DNA of 64,000 nt from Halodesulfovibrio marinisediminis DSM 17456 (GCF_900129975.1 NZ_FSRG01000003.1:484997-548996); one strand, 5' to 3'. Numbered from the stretch's first letter, positions 36,331 to 45,479 are shown. Program-made: numbers and translations. Notes: generated by a model from the sequence alone, not told the origin.

Positions 36331-36860
36331 TGAACAAAATTATCTGGCCGTTGTGTGCAATGATGCTGGTAGGATGTTCGAATATTACACCAAGTGAGAA
36401 TGCCGCAGGTGGACATCCTATAGTCTTAGAAAAATTTTTTACCGGTGAATTGAAGGCACATGGTGTGATTTTGGGGTTTGGTGGTAAGGTTAAGCGTTCT
36501 TTTAATGCTGTTATGCACGGCGAGTGGCGTGAAGAAGAGGGCGTTTTGAAAGGCGTGCTCACAGAAAAATTTATTTTTGATGACGGTGAGAAACTTGAAC
36601 GTCGTTGGGATTTCACCAGTGTTGGAGATGGTCGCTTTGAAGGAACTGCTTCTGATGTGGAAGGCACCGCAAAGCTTGAGACTTCTGGAAATGCGTTACG
36701 TATGGACTATGCTTTGTTGGTTCCAGTTAGCGGCAGGACAATTTCTGTGCAGGTTGAAGATTGGCTGTGGCTTATGACGCCGGATATTCTTGTAAATAAG
36801 AGCACTATGCGCAAATGGGGATTTAAGGTTGGTGAGATTATTACGACTATTGTGCGGTAA
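36330..36860 (+). CDS. DUF3833-family lipoprotein
   Basis: A 176-residue lipoprotein with a lipobox (AMMLVGCSN, Cys near 16). The mature part is a beta-rich domain matching DUF3833: LEKFFTGELKAHGVILGFGGKVKRSF, followed by GVLTEKFIFDDGEKLERRWDF and VEDWLWLMTPDILVNKSTMRKWGFKVG. The function is unknown, but the family co-occurs with SDR, amine oxidase, DUF1365 and cfa genes. It is translationally coupled to the SDR gene. A lipid-binding calycin-like role in the cell envelope is a reasonable inference. Confidence 0.85.
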   Translation: MNKIIWPLCAMMLVGCSNITPSENAAGGHPIVLEKFFTGELKAHGVILGFGGKVKRSFNAVMHGEWREEEGVLKGVLTEKFIFDDGEKLERRWDFTSVGDGRFEGTASDVEGTAKLETSGNALRMDYALLVPVSGRTISVQVEDWLWLMTPDILVNKSTMRKWGFKVGEIITTIVR

Positions 36861-36951
36861 CAAGGCATCCCCTATAGAATTTGAGTGCGTAGTATTAGTA
36901 GACGTAGGAACTGTCAGGATAGTTTGGGCATAGAATGCCCTTGAACATAAA

Positions 36952-36991
36952 TAAGGATCATAGATTTTCACCTATGATCCTTTTCTTTTTT
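36952..36991 (+). terminator. Terminator after the DUF3833 gene
   Basis: AAGGATCATAG and CTATGATCCTT pair around ATTTTCAC, followed by TTCTTTTTT. Confidence 0.9.
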
Positions 36992-37037
36992 GTTAGGTAG
37001 TAGAAGCGACAACGTAAGCACTAATGATATGATTTAT

Positions 37038-37064
37038 CCGTGATCAATCACTGAGTTATCACGG
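37038..37064. repeat. Seven-bp inverted repeat downstream of the DUF6765 gene
   Basis: CCGTGAT and ATCACGG flank 13 bases. There is no T-run, so a terminator role is doubtful. Confidence 0.35.
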
Positions 37065-37085
37065 TATCAAGTAGCAATAGGTAGA

Positions 37086-38171
37086 TTAGGCTACTATCAG
37101 ACCACGTTTTGGTAATAGATCTCTTAAGATGAAAGTACGCAGTGCTGCCGATGCTTGGTAGAAACGATATGGACTCTGCTCAAGAGCTTCATGGGAATGG
37201 GCTGTGTGGTTTAGGTCGTTTCTTTCATCATTCCAGCCTGACTCACTGTAAGTGGGAATACTTTCTTTTTTTCCTGTAATTTTTCCCTCTTCGCATGTTG
37301 ATGTCCAGAGGGTTATTCGTTTTTCCATTTCAGCAGGTGTAGATATAATTGTTTTCACATGAGACCTGATTTCTTCAAAAGAAATAGGTTCATGAGTGCA
37401 TAGATCTTTTCTTTCTGTTCCAAATCTAACAAAAAATTTGTGGAGTTCCTCGCAAGCCTCTAAGAAGTCTTCTTGGTTGTTATGTTCAATGGTCTCATCA
37501 GTCTCTTCTCTTACAAAACTCCATTTCAGATAAGGTCTGTCTGGGTAAGTGCATGCTGCCCCATGACCAAGTCCGCCTGAGAGAGTTTCGGCACTAAAAC
37601 TTGTTAGGCTGTCCAAGCTGCAGGTAAAACCAAATTTTTTAAAAAAACTTTCTTTTCGTTTCGCAATATGTCCTTTTATTCCTTCTGAAAATTCGTTTTC
37701 ATTGAGTATTGTTAAGGAACTATTATCAATATAGTTCATGCGACAACTTACGCCTGAAAAATCGTAATGAGCAAAAGTATCTGCAAAAATGTGAGCGGTT
37801 GCACCAATGAGTTCTGGAGCATAAGGGCGGTCACTTAAAGTTATTGCAAACGTTAAAAGTTCTTGTGCATTGCTGCTATTTTTTTTGCAAAGGAGTTTTT
37901 CTCTGTAGTGTTCACCATCACAACCAGGCAAAAAATGAAAAGGAACCCATACACTGCGCTGGTCATCTTTTATTAAGTTTTCTGCAGAAGTTACATGATG
38001 AGCAGTTGCTTCAGTTAAAAATTTTCCGCCATCTTTAAATTCAACAGCACTATCTGCTGAATTGTCGTCAACAAATTGTGCGGCTGTTGCAATAGTAGTT
38101 GCGGTGTCAGGCGCAATTCCTGCAGCACGAGCTAGCGCATAAGTACCATAGTAGTGCATATCTAGTTGCAT
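37086..38171 (-). CDS. DUF6765-family protein
   Basis: A 361-residue protein beginning MQLDMHYYGTYALARAAGIAPDTATTIATAAQFVDDN, the characteristic opening of DUF6765. Conserved histidines and aspartates (HYY near 6, the TAHH segment, HIFADTFAHYDFSG near 145) resemble zinc-dependent phospholipase-C-like helical enzymes, but activity has not been shown for the family as far as I know. No signal peptide is seen. AAAGGAGAAAG precedes the ATG. It is alone in its transcription unit, divergent from a HAD phosphatase gene. Confidence 0.75.
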   Translation of the reverse strand: MQLDMHYYGTYALARAAGIAPDTATTIATAAQFVDDNSADSAVEFKDGGKFLTEATAHHVTSAENLIKDDQRSVWVPFHFLPGCDGEHYREKLLCKKNSSNAQELLTFAITLSDRPYAPELIGATAHIFADTFAHYDFSGVSCRMNYIDNSSLTILNENEFSEGIKGHIAKRKESFFKKFGFTCSLDSLTSFSAETLSGGLGHGAACTYPDRPYLKWSFVREETDETIEHNNQEDFLEACEELHKFFVRFGTERKDLCTHEPISFEEIRSHVKTIISTPAEMEKRITLWTSTCEEGKITGKKESIPTYSESGWNDERNDLNHTAHSHEALEQSPYRFYQASAALRTFILRDLLPKRGLIVA

Positions 38172-38474
38172 AAACTTTCTCCTTTACTGGCTTGTGGTTA
38201 CTCCTCATAGATATCCGTGTGAATTAGAATATAATGATGATTACAGTGGAGTAGGGAGGCTTGATCAAGCCGCTTCAGTTGAATCGGCAAAAAGAGAATA
38301 GCTCTATGTTTGGACAGTAGAATAATGTAGTTTGGAAAGTTCAAACGAGTTGGGTGTTGCAATTCTCCACAGTGGTTTTTACAGTGCGCCCTCACTGCGT
38401 TAATCAATGGGATTGGCAGTATGTTGAAGTAAATACGCCACAGCTAAGGCTGTGATCCAATAAAGGCAATATTC
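38172..38474. other. Divergent promoter region with a 14-bp palindrome
   Basis: A gene-free gap of about 300 bases. GGCTTGATCAAGCC (38258-38271) is a perfect 14-bp palindrome roughly 90 bases from the DUF6765 start, a plausible operator. Confidence 0.4.
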
Positions 38475-39137
38475 ATGAGTAAATCTTTGGAGTTTTCTGC
38501 TGTTATTTTCGATCTTGACGGAACTCTTCTGTATACATTGGAAGAAATTGCAGTGGCAACTAACTCGGCCCTTGCTCGTCTAGGGTATCCCGAGCATCCT
38601 GTAAGTGCATATAGCCATTTTGTAGGTAATGGAGCGAAAACACTTGCATTGAGAGTGTTGCCTGAAGATAAACAGTGTGAGGAAGAGCACGAGGCTTTGT
38701 ATTCTGTACTCATTGAAGAGTACGGGCGCTTGTTGAATACGATTGCTCGCCCTTATGAGGGAGTGATGGAGATGCTTGCGGCGTTTGTCGCAGCAGATAA
38801 GCTGCTTGCTGTGCTGTCCAATAAACCGGATGAGCTTACAAAAGTTGCCGTTAAAAAATTTCTTCCAGGCGTTGATTTTGCTGTCGTGCAGGGCGGACTT
38901 TCGGATGTTCCGCTTAAACCGGCTCCAGATAGTGCGATAGGAATTGCTGCTACGATGAAGCTTGAGCCTGAACAGATTATTTTCGTTGGTGATTCTGATG
39001 TGGACATGCAGACGGCTCATAACGCCGGTATGATTCCAGTAGGTGCGGCATGGGGGTTTAGAGGTGCTGAAGAACTAACAGCTGCTGGAGCTAAAGTTGT
39101 TCTAGATGCTCCGGCTGATTTGCAGTCGTTGCTTTAG
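38475..39137 (+). CDS. gph: HAD phosphatase, phosphoglycolate-phosphatase type
   Basis: A 220-residue HAD phosphatase close to Gph, which removes 2-phosphoglycolate formed in DNA repair. All motifs are present: FDLDGTLLYT (motif I), LSNKPD (motif II), Lys in PLKPAPD (motif III) and FVGDSDVDMQTAHNAG (motif IV), with the helical cap between I and II. The usual Gph 'DTxxDI' after motif I is YTLEEI, so specificity is not certain. A terminator follows after four bases. Confidence 0.83.
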   Translation: MSKSLEFSAVIFDLDGTLLYTLEEIAVATNSALARLGYPEHPVSAYSHFVGNGAKTLALRVLPEDKQCEEEHEALYSVLIEEYGRLLNTIARPYEGVMEMLAAFVAADKLLAVLSNKPDELTKVAVKKFLPGVDFAVVQGGLSDVPLKPAPDSAIGIAATMKLEPEQIIFVGDSDVDMQTAHNAGMIPVGAAWGFRGAEELTAAGAKVVLDAPADLQSLL

Positions 39138-39140
39138 TTA

Positions 39141-39184
39141 TTAAAAACCGGACAGCCATGTTAATAGTTGTCCGGTTTTTCTTT
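39141..39184 (+). terminator. Terminator after the HAD gene
   Basis: AAAAACCGGACA and TGTCCGGTTTTT pair perfectly across a 16-base loop, with a T-run. Confidence 0.88.
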
Positions 39185-39451
39185 GCCCGAATACATGTCG
39201 TGAATACAAGAGCTATTGATTTTGTATTGATCACATTCAAAACAGGAAGGACCGTGAATACAAAGTCTTTCTTTTCGTTTCTTCTCGTGAGCTACATCAC
39301 TTGCTGACGTTCACACTTTTTTCCTGTCCACCCCTTAGTCTGGTGGTGGATTAGTTTGCCAAAATTCTTTATTCCTAAGTTATCCAGTTTGTCAGAAAGC
39401 CCCAATGGGGGAGCAACAAAAGTCGTTGTCTTCCAGATTGAACATTACAAT

Positions 39452-40768
39452 ATGAGTATAGAGATGAAAAATTTACAAAATTCATATCCTTCAAAGTTGT
39501 ATGTAGAGACAACAACTCGCTGCAATTTGCGCTGCTCTATGTGCGTTAAACAGACGAAAGATGCACGAATTCCAGAAGTGGATATGTCGATGGAGGTCTT
39601 TCAAAAGCTGGAACCTGCTTTTCCGCACATCAACACATTACTCCTGAATGGTATCGGTGAACCTTTGCTTGCTCGAAACCTTGTTGCAATGATTGAGCAC
39701 GCACGAAAATTGATGGCACCGGATGCAATTATCAGTTTCCAAACTAATGGTATGCTGTTGACATTTGAGCTTGCCAAAAAACTTGTGGCTGCAGGGTTGG
39801 ATCGGATTTGTATCTCTATCGACATGGTTGATGAAAATGAGATCCTTCATGGTGGCGAAGACATCGGACGAATTAAATACGCCTTTGAGTATCTGCGTCG
39901 CGCTTCTGAAGTCATAGGGAGAAAGCTGTCAATCGGCGTAGAGTTCGTTTTAATGCGCAACAATGCAGCCTCACTTCCATATTCTCTGCAATGGGCGGCT
40001 GAACAAGGGGCAGAATTCGCCTTGGTTACACATATGCTTCCGTATAGCGATGCCATGGCAAATCAGGAACTCTTTAATCCGAATACAGAACGGTCGTTGA
40101 CAGAGTTTGAGCGTTGGCAAGATGAAGCAAAAGAGCGCGGGTTTAATCTGGAAAAGTACTTTGATGTATTGTGGAAGGTCAAAAAGACAGAAGATGAAAT
40201 GGAGTTTATTAACTTTGTTAATGAGCGCATGAAGGCTGCCTTATCTGACGGTATTCCAATGCATTTAGCATATCTCATACAATGGACGACGGAAGAAAAG
40301 CGCGTTGAACAAACATGGCTCGCAAGTATATTCGAGAAAGCTCAAGAGATTGCAGGAAAATATCAGCTGGATCTTACATTACCACCAATTACAGCTTCCT
40401 ATGAAAGAAAGTGCGATTTTGTTGAGCAGGGCGTTGCTCACATAACTCCGACTGGTGATGTTCATCCTTGCTATTTCTTATGGCACGAATACTCGTGTTT
40501 TATGGATGGGGACAGCAAAAAGGTTACCCCTCAATCGTTTGGCAATATTAATGATTCTTCCATCATCGAAATTTGGAACAGTGAAGAGTATCAGAACTTT
40601 CGCACTCAAGTTTTGAAATATGAGTACCCATATTGCACGAATTGTTCTGTAGTGCCTTGTGTGGACGTAACGGGGCATAATGATCCCTTTGAAATGGATT
40701 GTTACGGCACAACTGTTCCATGCGGGCATTGTTTATGGGGCATGGGGGGAGTGCGGTGCCTCTTGTAA
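39452..40768 (+). CDS. Radical SAM/SPASM protein, possible metalloenzyme maturase
   Basis: A 438-residue radical SAM enzyme. CNLRCSMC (near 28-35) ligates the SAM [4Fe-4S] cluster, with the GEP motif in NGIGEPLLARN. The C-terminal SPASM-like region has many cysteines: KCDFVEQG, HPCYF, CTNCSVVPC, DCYG, PCGHC and a final RCLL, enough for two auxiliary clusters. The overall look fits the 'putative metalloenzyme maturase' radical SAM group of Desulfovibrio and Geobacter, but no target gene is adjacent. I prefer the ATG at 39452; a TTG at 39356 would add 32 residues that do not resemble family sequence. Confidence 0.85.
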   Translation: MSIEMKNLQNSYPSKLYVETTTRCNLRCSMCVKQTKDARIPEVDMSMEVFQKLEPAFPHINTLLLNGIGEPLLARNLVAMIEHARKLMAPDAIISFQTNGMLLTFELAKKLVAAGLDRICISIDMVDENEILHGGEDIGRIKYAFEYLRRASEVIGRKLSIGVEFVLMRNNAASLPYSLQWAAEQGAEFALVTHMLPYSDAMANQELFNPNTERSLTEFERWQDEAKERGFNLEKYFDVLWKVKKTEDEMEFINFVNERMKAALSDGIPMHLAYLIQWTTEEKRVEQTWLASIFEKAQEIAGKYQLDLTLPPITASYERKCDFVEQGVAHITPTGDVHPCYFLWHEYSCFMDGDSKKVTPQSFGNINDSSIIEIWNSEEYQNFRTQVLKYEYPYCTNCSVVPCVDVTGHNDPFEMDCYGTTVPCGHCLWGMGGVRCLL

Positions 40769-40892
40769 CCTGCCGTGATATAATGACGTCATTCTTGACT
40801 GTGCACTACTGATTAATTGCAACTTCCTGTCGCTATAGAAAAAATATGGAGCGGAGACCGGTTAAGGTGTCCAGTAACGTATCTCAAAATAA

Positions 40893-40938
40893 ATTAAAAA
40901 ACGGCAAGTTGGCGTTAGGCCGACTTGCCGTTTTTGTC
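40893..40938. terminator. Bidirectional terminator
   Basis: AAAAACGGCAAGT and ACTTGCCGTTTTT form a long stem with additional inner pairs (GGC/GCC); it lies between the radical SAM gene (+) and the lyase operon (-). Confidence 0.92.
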
Positions 40939-40978
40939 TTATTCAGAGGCAGAGCTTCTGCTGAATAGCTCTGTGTAT

Positions 40979-42148
40979 TTACTTAAGCAAACCTAAGCAC
41001 CCTTCAAGACGCTGATCTTTTTGGTAGATGCTGCAGTATGCATACCCGAGACCTTCAACAGCTGTTTCAGCACCGTTTGCTACTTCAATTACTTTAGCAA
41101 AAAGTTGTTCACCAACCTCATCGCTTGTTGCTTCACCACGCATAATTGCTCGTGCATCTATGTCCTGATCTTCAGTAAAAAGTTCTGCATTACCGCTGAT
41201 GCGGATTACAGGAACAATTGCGTTGTTAAATCCGGAACCACCGCTTGTCCAAAGAATACACTGGGCGCCCATTGCTGCGAAATTAATAGCAGAAGCACCG
41301 CAAAGATGTGTTACTTCGCCCAAGTATAAACCTGGCTTGTCAGGTGTTTCAATGCCGTTTCTGTCGGCTTCAAGTACACCCTCTACCGGATGGGTGCCGA
41401 ATTTATGCAATGCACCGAGAGTTTTTTCTTCGATAGTGGTAAGACCGCCCACGCTGTTACCGATAGACATGATTTCCACATCTGCCCCCGGAATAGACCA
41501 GCGTTTTTCTTCCGCCTTCATAATGCGGTCAAGTTTTGTGCGGACTTCATCATTACGGCAGCGTTCAAGCAGGTATTTCTCGCCGCCGATAAATTCAATA
41601 ACTTCACCACCAATAACGGTGCCGCCGTTATCAATAATTTTATCGGCTGCAAAACCTACAACCGGATTGGATGCAAGGCCGGAAGATGCATCGGAACCGC
41701 CACACTTTACACCAACGGTAAGCTTTGAAAGAGGTACAGTTGTACGTTCACATTTGGCTGCTTCTTCAGAAAGTTGTTGGGCAAGGCTACGGCCATGCTC
41801 AATTGCCTTACGTGTTCCGCCTAAGTCCATAACACGCATGGAAAGACTTGCTTTGCCTGTTTCACGTATTGGCTTTGCAACAATTTCAGGATTAATGCTG
41901 CCACATCCCATTGCAACAACCAGTACGCCTGCAATATTCGGGTTTTTTCCGACCCCGATGATGTTATGTAGCAACTCTTCGTTGCCAGCCTGCATGCAAG
42001 TCACAAAGTTTGTAATGACTATTGCGTTATCATGGTCTTTAGCAATGGCGCGGCAAATTCCGTCACAGCATTCATCCACACCGACAATGAGAAGGGAATT
42101 TCGAATGCCTACAGAGCCATCAGGACGAATGTATCCGTTGAATTTCAT
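40979..42148 (-). CDS. UxaA/SuyB-family lyase, large subunit
   Basis: A 389-residue protein homologous to the catalytic C-terminal part of altronate/galactarate dehydratases and to SuyB, the large subunit of (2R)-sulfolactate sulfo-lyase. Visible family motifs are YIRPDGSVGIRN, the cysteines in GVDECCDGICR, MGCGSI, VGVKCGGSDASSGLASNP (metal or Fe site) and GEVTHLCGASA. It follows its small SAF-domain subunit by two bases, so the enzyme is of the split type. In a sulfite-respiring organism a sulfo-lyase that frees sulfite is attractive, but sugar-acid dehydration is equally compatible with the neighbouring enolase-superfamily enzyme. Confidence 0.85.
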   Translation of the reverse strand: MKFNGYIRPDGSVGIRNSLLIVGVDECCDGICRAIAKDHDNAIVITNFVTCMQAGNEELLHNIIGVGKNPNIAGVLVVAMGCGSINPEIVAKPIRETGKASLSMRVMDLGGTRKAIEHGRSLAQQLSEEAAKCERTTVPLSKLTVGVKCGGSDASSGLASNPVVGFAADKIIDNGGTVIGGEVIEFIGGEKYLLERCRNDEVRTKLDRIMKAEEKRWSIPGADVEIMSIGNSVGGLTTIEEKTLGALHKFGTHPVEGVLEADRNGIETPDKPGLYLGEVTHLCGASAINFAAMGAQCILWTSGGSGFNNAIVPVIRISGNAELFTEDQDIDARAIMRGEATSDEVGEQLFAKVIEVANGAETAVEGLGYAYCSIYQKDQRLEGCLGLLK

Positions 42149-42150
42149 GG

Positions 42151-42489
42151 TTATTCGCCCTCTCTGTAGTGCATTTGGTCTAAAATCTCTGTGATGATTG
42201 GGGCAGGGATGTCGATGCGATCACTTTTAACGTTATGCACATGGACAAAGTGTCCCTGCAGAATATTGGTTGTGATGGTGCCACATTCTACGCCGTATTT
42301 AACCAGCGGTTCACCTTCTTTTAAGTCATGCAGCGCGAATTTATTACCTGCCGGAATGGATTCGCATACACTTATTGATGGTAGCGTGTTGCCTTTTTTG
42401 TCGATGAGTTCAACGTCGATGCCTTTGTTGATGTTTTCAAGAGCTGTGGCGACGTTGTCTTTGGATGTCATTACGATAGCTTTTGCCAT
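42151..42489 (-). CDS. UxaA/SuyA-family lyase, small SAF-domain subunit
   Basis: A 112-residue SAF domain corresponding to the N-terminal part of altronate dehydratase and to SuyA. Motifs are DNVATALENI, IPAGNKFALHDLKEGEPLVKYG and GHFVHVHNV, the last contributing substrate or metal contacts. It partners the large subunit encoded directly downstream. A strong intercistronic hairpin separates it from the BCCT gene. AGGAATTTCCC precedes the ATG. Confidence 0.87.
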   Translation of the reverse strand: MAKAIVMTSKDNVATALENINKGIDVELIDKKGNTLPSISVCESIPAGNKFALHDLKEGEPLVKYGVECGTITTNILQGHFVHVHNVKSDRIDIPAPIITEILDQMHYREGE

Positions 42490-42507
42490 GGGAAATTCCT
42501 AATAAAT

Positions 42508-42540
42508 ACAGGCTGTGCTGTACATTTCAGCACAGCCTGT
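42508..42540 (-). promoter_or_regulatory. Intercistronic 13-bp hairpin between BCCT and lyase genes
   Basis: ACAGGCTGTGCTG and CAGCACAGCCTGT are perfect arms around seven bases. The best T-run lies on the plus strand; in the operon mRNA the tail is only AUUUAUU, so partial termination or mRNA stabilisation is likelier than full termination. Confidence 0.55.
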
Positions 42541-42561
42541 TTTTTGTCGTACTAAGAGAAA

Positions 42562-44115
42562 CTACTTGCGACCTTCAGCAATAATTGTTTCCGCACTTTT
42601 TTCTGCGTAATCCTGTCCCATCCATTTTACGAAACCATACACCATGTAACCGATGATGAAGGAAAGTGGGATTGAGGTTACAATTGCACAGGTTTTAATG
42701 GTGTTCAGCGGAGCGTCGATGAACATCATTGCAAGAGGAACAGCGGCGAGCATGATGCACCAGAAGAGGCGGTGGAATGGTGCTGGGTCTTCACCTGTTT
42801 TGAGGCCAGGGGTAACTGTTGCAGCCATTGTATATGCTGCGGAGTCAAGAGTAGTCGCAAGGAAGAGGATAGAAATAATCGCGAATACAACAATAAAGAT
42901 GGTGCTAAGTGGCAAGGTGTTCAACAGCTGAACAATCGCAAAGTTGCCTTTACCAGTGCTGATCAGTTTAGCTACTTCTACTACACCGTTGATGTTAGCG
43001 TGCTGTGAGAAGTTACCGATGATGCCGAAGAAGAAGAAACAACCTGCACTGCCGCTAAGCAACATGTTCATAATAACAGCACGGATGGTACGGCCCTTGG
43101 AAATCTTAGTAACAAAGAGACCTACAAACGGTGTATAGGTAATCCAGTAGAGCCAGTAGAAGATAGTCCAGCCTTCAGGGAAACCACTGTTATTTACAGG
43201 GTCTGTCCACAGACTCATTTTAACGAAGTTCTGGAACATGGTGCCGAGACCGTTAACAGTGGACTTGGCAATAAACAATGTTGGCCCGATCAGGAACACT
43301 GCAAGGCAGAACGCAATCGCAAAGTATGTGTTCATGGAGCTGATTTTTGCCATACCCTTGGCGATTCCGATGTAAGAACTCAAGGAGAATACTGCAGAGA
43401 TTACGATGATGATGGTGAGGTTTACGCCGAATGTGGCTGGGATGCCGATAACGGAGCAAACGATTTCTGAAACCATTGGAACTGAAACACCAAGGGTGAT
43501 GGATAAGCCGCCGAAGCAAGTGAAGATAAAGATGATGTCGATAACACGGCAAACGGCCTTCCAAAACGGGGTCATAGGCTTATCATCGCCGCGGATTGCA
43601 GTACATACAGCAGAAAGACTGAGGCCTTTGTTTTTACGTACATGGAAGTGATATGCCACTGGTAAAGAAGCGATGCAGTATGTTGCCCATGCACTGATTC
43701 CCCAGTGGAACAGGTTGTATGCGGTGCCGATTTCATATGCACCAGTGGTGTTGGTTTGGAAACCGAGTGGTGGTGCGTTGAAGTAGTATGCCCATTCAGT
43801 AAATGCCCAGTAGACTGTAGCAGAACCGAGGCCTGCACAAATCATCATAGATACCCAGCTGAATGTGGAATATTCAGGCTTTCCTAATCCAAGGCGAATA
43901 TTGCCGTATTTACTGAAGCCGAGAATAGTAAGAAATACTACAGCAGCGAATACTGCCAGCAGAACAGGGGTTCCGAAGAGCATGGTAAATGTGCTGAAAA
44001 GTGTGTTAGCACCAGCTTTACCAGCTTCAGGGAACATCGTAAGGCCTAATACGATAGCTGTTACAATAGATAAACTTGTAATGAGCAGAAATTTATCAAG
44101 TTGTTGTTTTTGCAT
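42562..44115 (-). CDS. BCCT-family transporter
   Basis: A 517-residue betaine/carnitine/choline-type transporter with twelve predicted helices. The family signature appears as GWTIFYWLYWITYTPFVG (near 315-333), where the usual second tryptophan of the FWxWW box is tyrosine. The glycine-rich helix 3 region (CAGLGSATVYWAFTEWAYY) is present. BCCT carriers bring in zwitterions or compatible solutes such as betaine, carnitine, choline, DMSP or taurine. Co-operonic lyase and enolase-superfamily genes indicate import for catabolism rather than osmoprotection. The lack of long charged termini supports this. Confidence 0.93.
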   Translation of the reverse strand: MQKQQLDKFLLITSLSIVTAIVLGLTMFPEAGKAGANTLFSTFTMLFGTPVLLAVFAAVVFLTILGFSKYGNIRLGLGKPEYSTFSWVSMMICAGLGSATVYWAFTEWAYYFNAPPLGFQTNTTGAYEIGTAYNLFHWGISAWATYCIASLPVAYHFHVRKNKGLSLSAVCTAIRGDDKPMTPFWKAVCRVIDIIFIFTCFGGLSITLGVSVPMVSEIVCSVIGIPATFGVNLTIIIVISAVFSLSSYIGIAKGMAKISSMNTYFAIAFCLAVFLIGPTLFIAKSTVNGLGTMFQNFVKMSLWTDPVNNSGFPEGWTIFYWLYWITYTPFVGLFVTKISKGRTIRAVIMNMLLSGSAGCFFFFGIIGNFSQHANINGVVEVAKLISTGKGNFAIVQLLNTLPLSTIFIVVFAIISILFLATTLDSAAYTMAATVTPGLKTGEDPAPFHRLFWCIMLAAVPLAMMFIDAPLNTIKTCAIVTSIPLSFIIGYMVYGFVKWMGQDYAEKSAETIIAEGRK

Positions 44116-44135
44116 GTCTCTTCCCTTGTGAAAAT

Positions 44136-45257
44136 TTAATAATCAATTCTGTATTGGTTAATAAGATCCCAGTTTAACTGTGATCCTAGCCCGATAGTGT
44201 CCGATACAGGCACATAACCATCTTCAAGCGGCACTAGGTCTCCCACAAGGTCAGTGAACAGCGGACTGTCGCTTTGAGAGTATTCGATAAGGGTGCCGTG
44301 CTTGCTTGCAGCCAGGAACTGCACTGTTGCAGCGAGCAGAATGCCTGTGCTGAAGCCATGTGGAACAAGTTGTACGCCATTCAAATCTGCAATGTCGCGA
44401 ATGCGTGCCATCTCGGATATTCCACCACAACGGGTGATGTCAGGTTGAACGATGTCGGGACGACCCCGTTCGATAAAATCTTTAAACTCATAACGGGTGC
44501 TTAAAATTTCACCACCGGCGACCTTTTGTGTGGCTGCAGCTGCGAGGCGGCTGTATCCATCAAGATCGTCGGAAGGAATAGGTTCTTCCACCCATTCAAG
44601 GTTGTATTTTTCAAGCTTACGGCAAATAGAAAGAGCATTGCCGAAAGTGCGCCAGCGGGAAACAAGGTCAACCATCAGGGTTACATCATCGCCTACTTCT
44701 TCTCGTACGGCCTTAATGACGTTGAGGTCGTGGTCAAAATCGTTTCCGAACAAGCCACCGCCGAATTTCATGCCTGTAAAACCTTTATCCAGAAGTTCAC
44801 GCGCCAGCGCTTTGTTGTCTTCTGGTTTATCCGCAGGAATAAAGGTTCCGTATGCTTTAATTCGGTCACGGTATTTACCGCCGAGAAGCATGTGGATTGG
44901 TTGTTGGTAGTGCTGGGATGCAATATCCCAGAGAGCTATGTCTACTGCACTGATAGCATGGATACCTGCGCCTCTGCGTCCGGCATAACTGGAACTTTCG
45001 TACATTTTGTCCCAGAGACGTTGGATTTCCAGCGGGTTTTCGCCGATAAGAAGTTCGCGAAGTCCAAAACAGGCGAGGTTGGAATTAGGGGTTTCGATAA
45101 AAGAACGAACCACCATAGGGGAGGTGTCGGCTTCACCAAAGCCAACTATGCCTGTATCGGTAGTAATACGTACCAGAACAGCATCTTCACCCCAGACACA
45201 TTCCTCTCCGCGTGTTGGGATGCGTAGGCACATTACTTCAACATCAGTAATTTTCAT
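44136..45257 (-). CDS. Mandelate-racemase/enolase-superfamily enzyme
   Basis: A 373-residue enolase-superfamily protein of the mandelate racemase subgroup. The capping domain is followed by the barrel with Lys in GMKFGGG (near 165), metal ligands in LMVDLVS, WVEEP and GGEILSTRYEF, the Asp of the His-Asp dyad in VQPDITRCGG (near 270) and His in VPHGFSTG (near 298), then EYSQSD. It would abstract a proton alpha to a carboxylate and either racemise or dehydrate an acid sugar or related hydroxy acid. AGGAGG precedes the ATG. It is the first gene of the sigma-54 operon. The KxK second lysine is replaced. Confidence 0.9.
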   Translation of the reverse strand: MKITDVEVMCLRIPTRGEECVWGEDAVLVRITTDTGIVGFGEADTSPMVVRSFIETPNSNLACFGLRELLIGENPLEIQRLWDKMYESSSYAGRRGAGIHAISAVDIALWDIASQHYQQPIHMLLGGKYRDRIKAYGTFIPADKPEDNKALARELLDKGFTGMKFGGGLFGNDFDHDLNVIKAVREEVGDDVTLMVDLVSRWRTFGNALSICRKLEKYNLEWVEEPIPSDDLDGYSRLAAAATQKVAGGEILSTRYEFKDFIERGRPDIVQPDITRCGGISEMARIRDIADLNGVQLVPHGFSTGILLAATVQFLAASKHGTLIEYSQSDSPLFTDLVGDLVPLEDGYVPVSDTIGLGSQLNWDLINQYRIDY

Positions 45258-45303
45258 CTATATCCTCCTGTCTGGTTGCGTGAGATGAGCAACCAGCCTT
45301 TAT

Positions 45304-45322
45304 AAGGCAAGGGGCATGCCAA
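45304..45322 (-). promoter_or_regulatory. Sigma-54 promoter of the enolase-BCCT-lyase operon
   Basis: On the minus strand TTGGCATGCCCCTTGCCTT has GG and GC separated by exactly ten bases, the -24/-12 arrangement of RpoN promoters. The start of transcription would fall about 38 bases before the ATG. The divergently placed palindromes and the upstream sigma-54 activator gene support it. Confidence 0.85.
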
Positions 45323-45405
45323 AGTTTATATTTTCATATAACGTGTTGAAAATATAAGCTTATAGATACTGTCAGGAGTAGGGAGATGATTTTAGAATAG
45401 CTTGG

Positions 45406-45425
45406 GCGAGTCGCTCTCGACTCGC
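45406..45425. promoter_or_regulatory. Activator palindrome 1 (proximal UAS)
   Basis: GCGAGTCG-CTCT-CGACTCGC, a perfect eight-bp-arm palindrome centred about 120 bases upstream of the predicted transcription start. Confidence 0.75.
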
Positions 45426-45479
45426 AATATAAAGAGAAGTACGTAGTTAAAGGGAGGTAAGGTGGGTGAGTCAAAAATG

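Noticed and set aside
39356-39451. TTG start for the radical SAM protein
   Set aside because: The added 32 residues lack family similarity and overlap the probable promoter region.
41199-42194. 331-codon frame on the plus strand
   Set aside because: It lies antisense to the UxaA/SuyB-like gene, whose family motifs are clear; the shadow product shows no domain.
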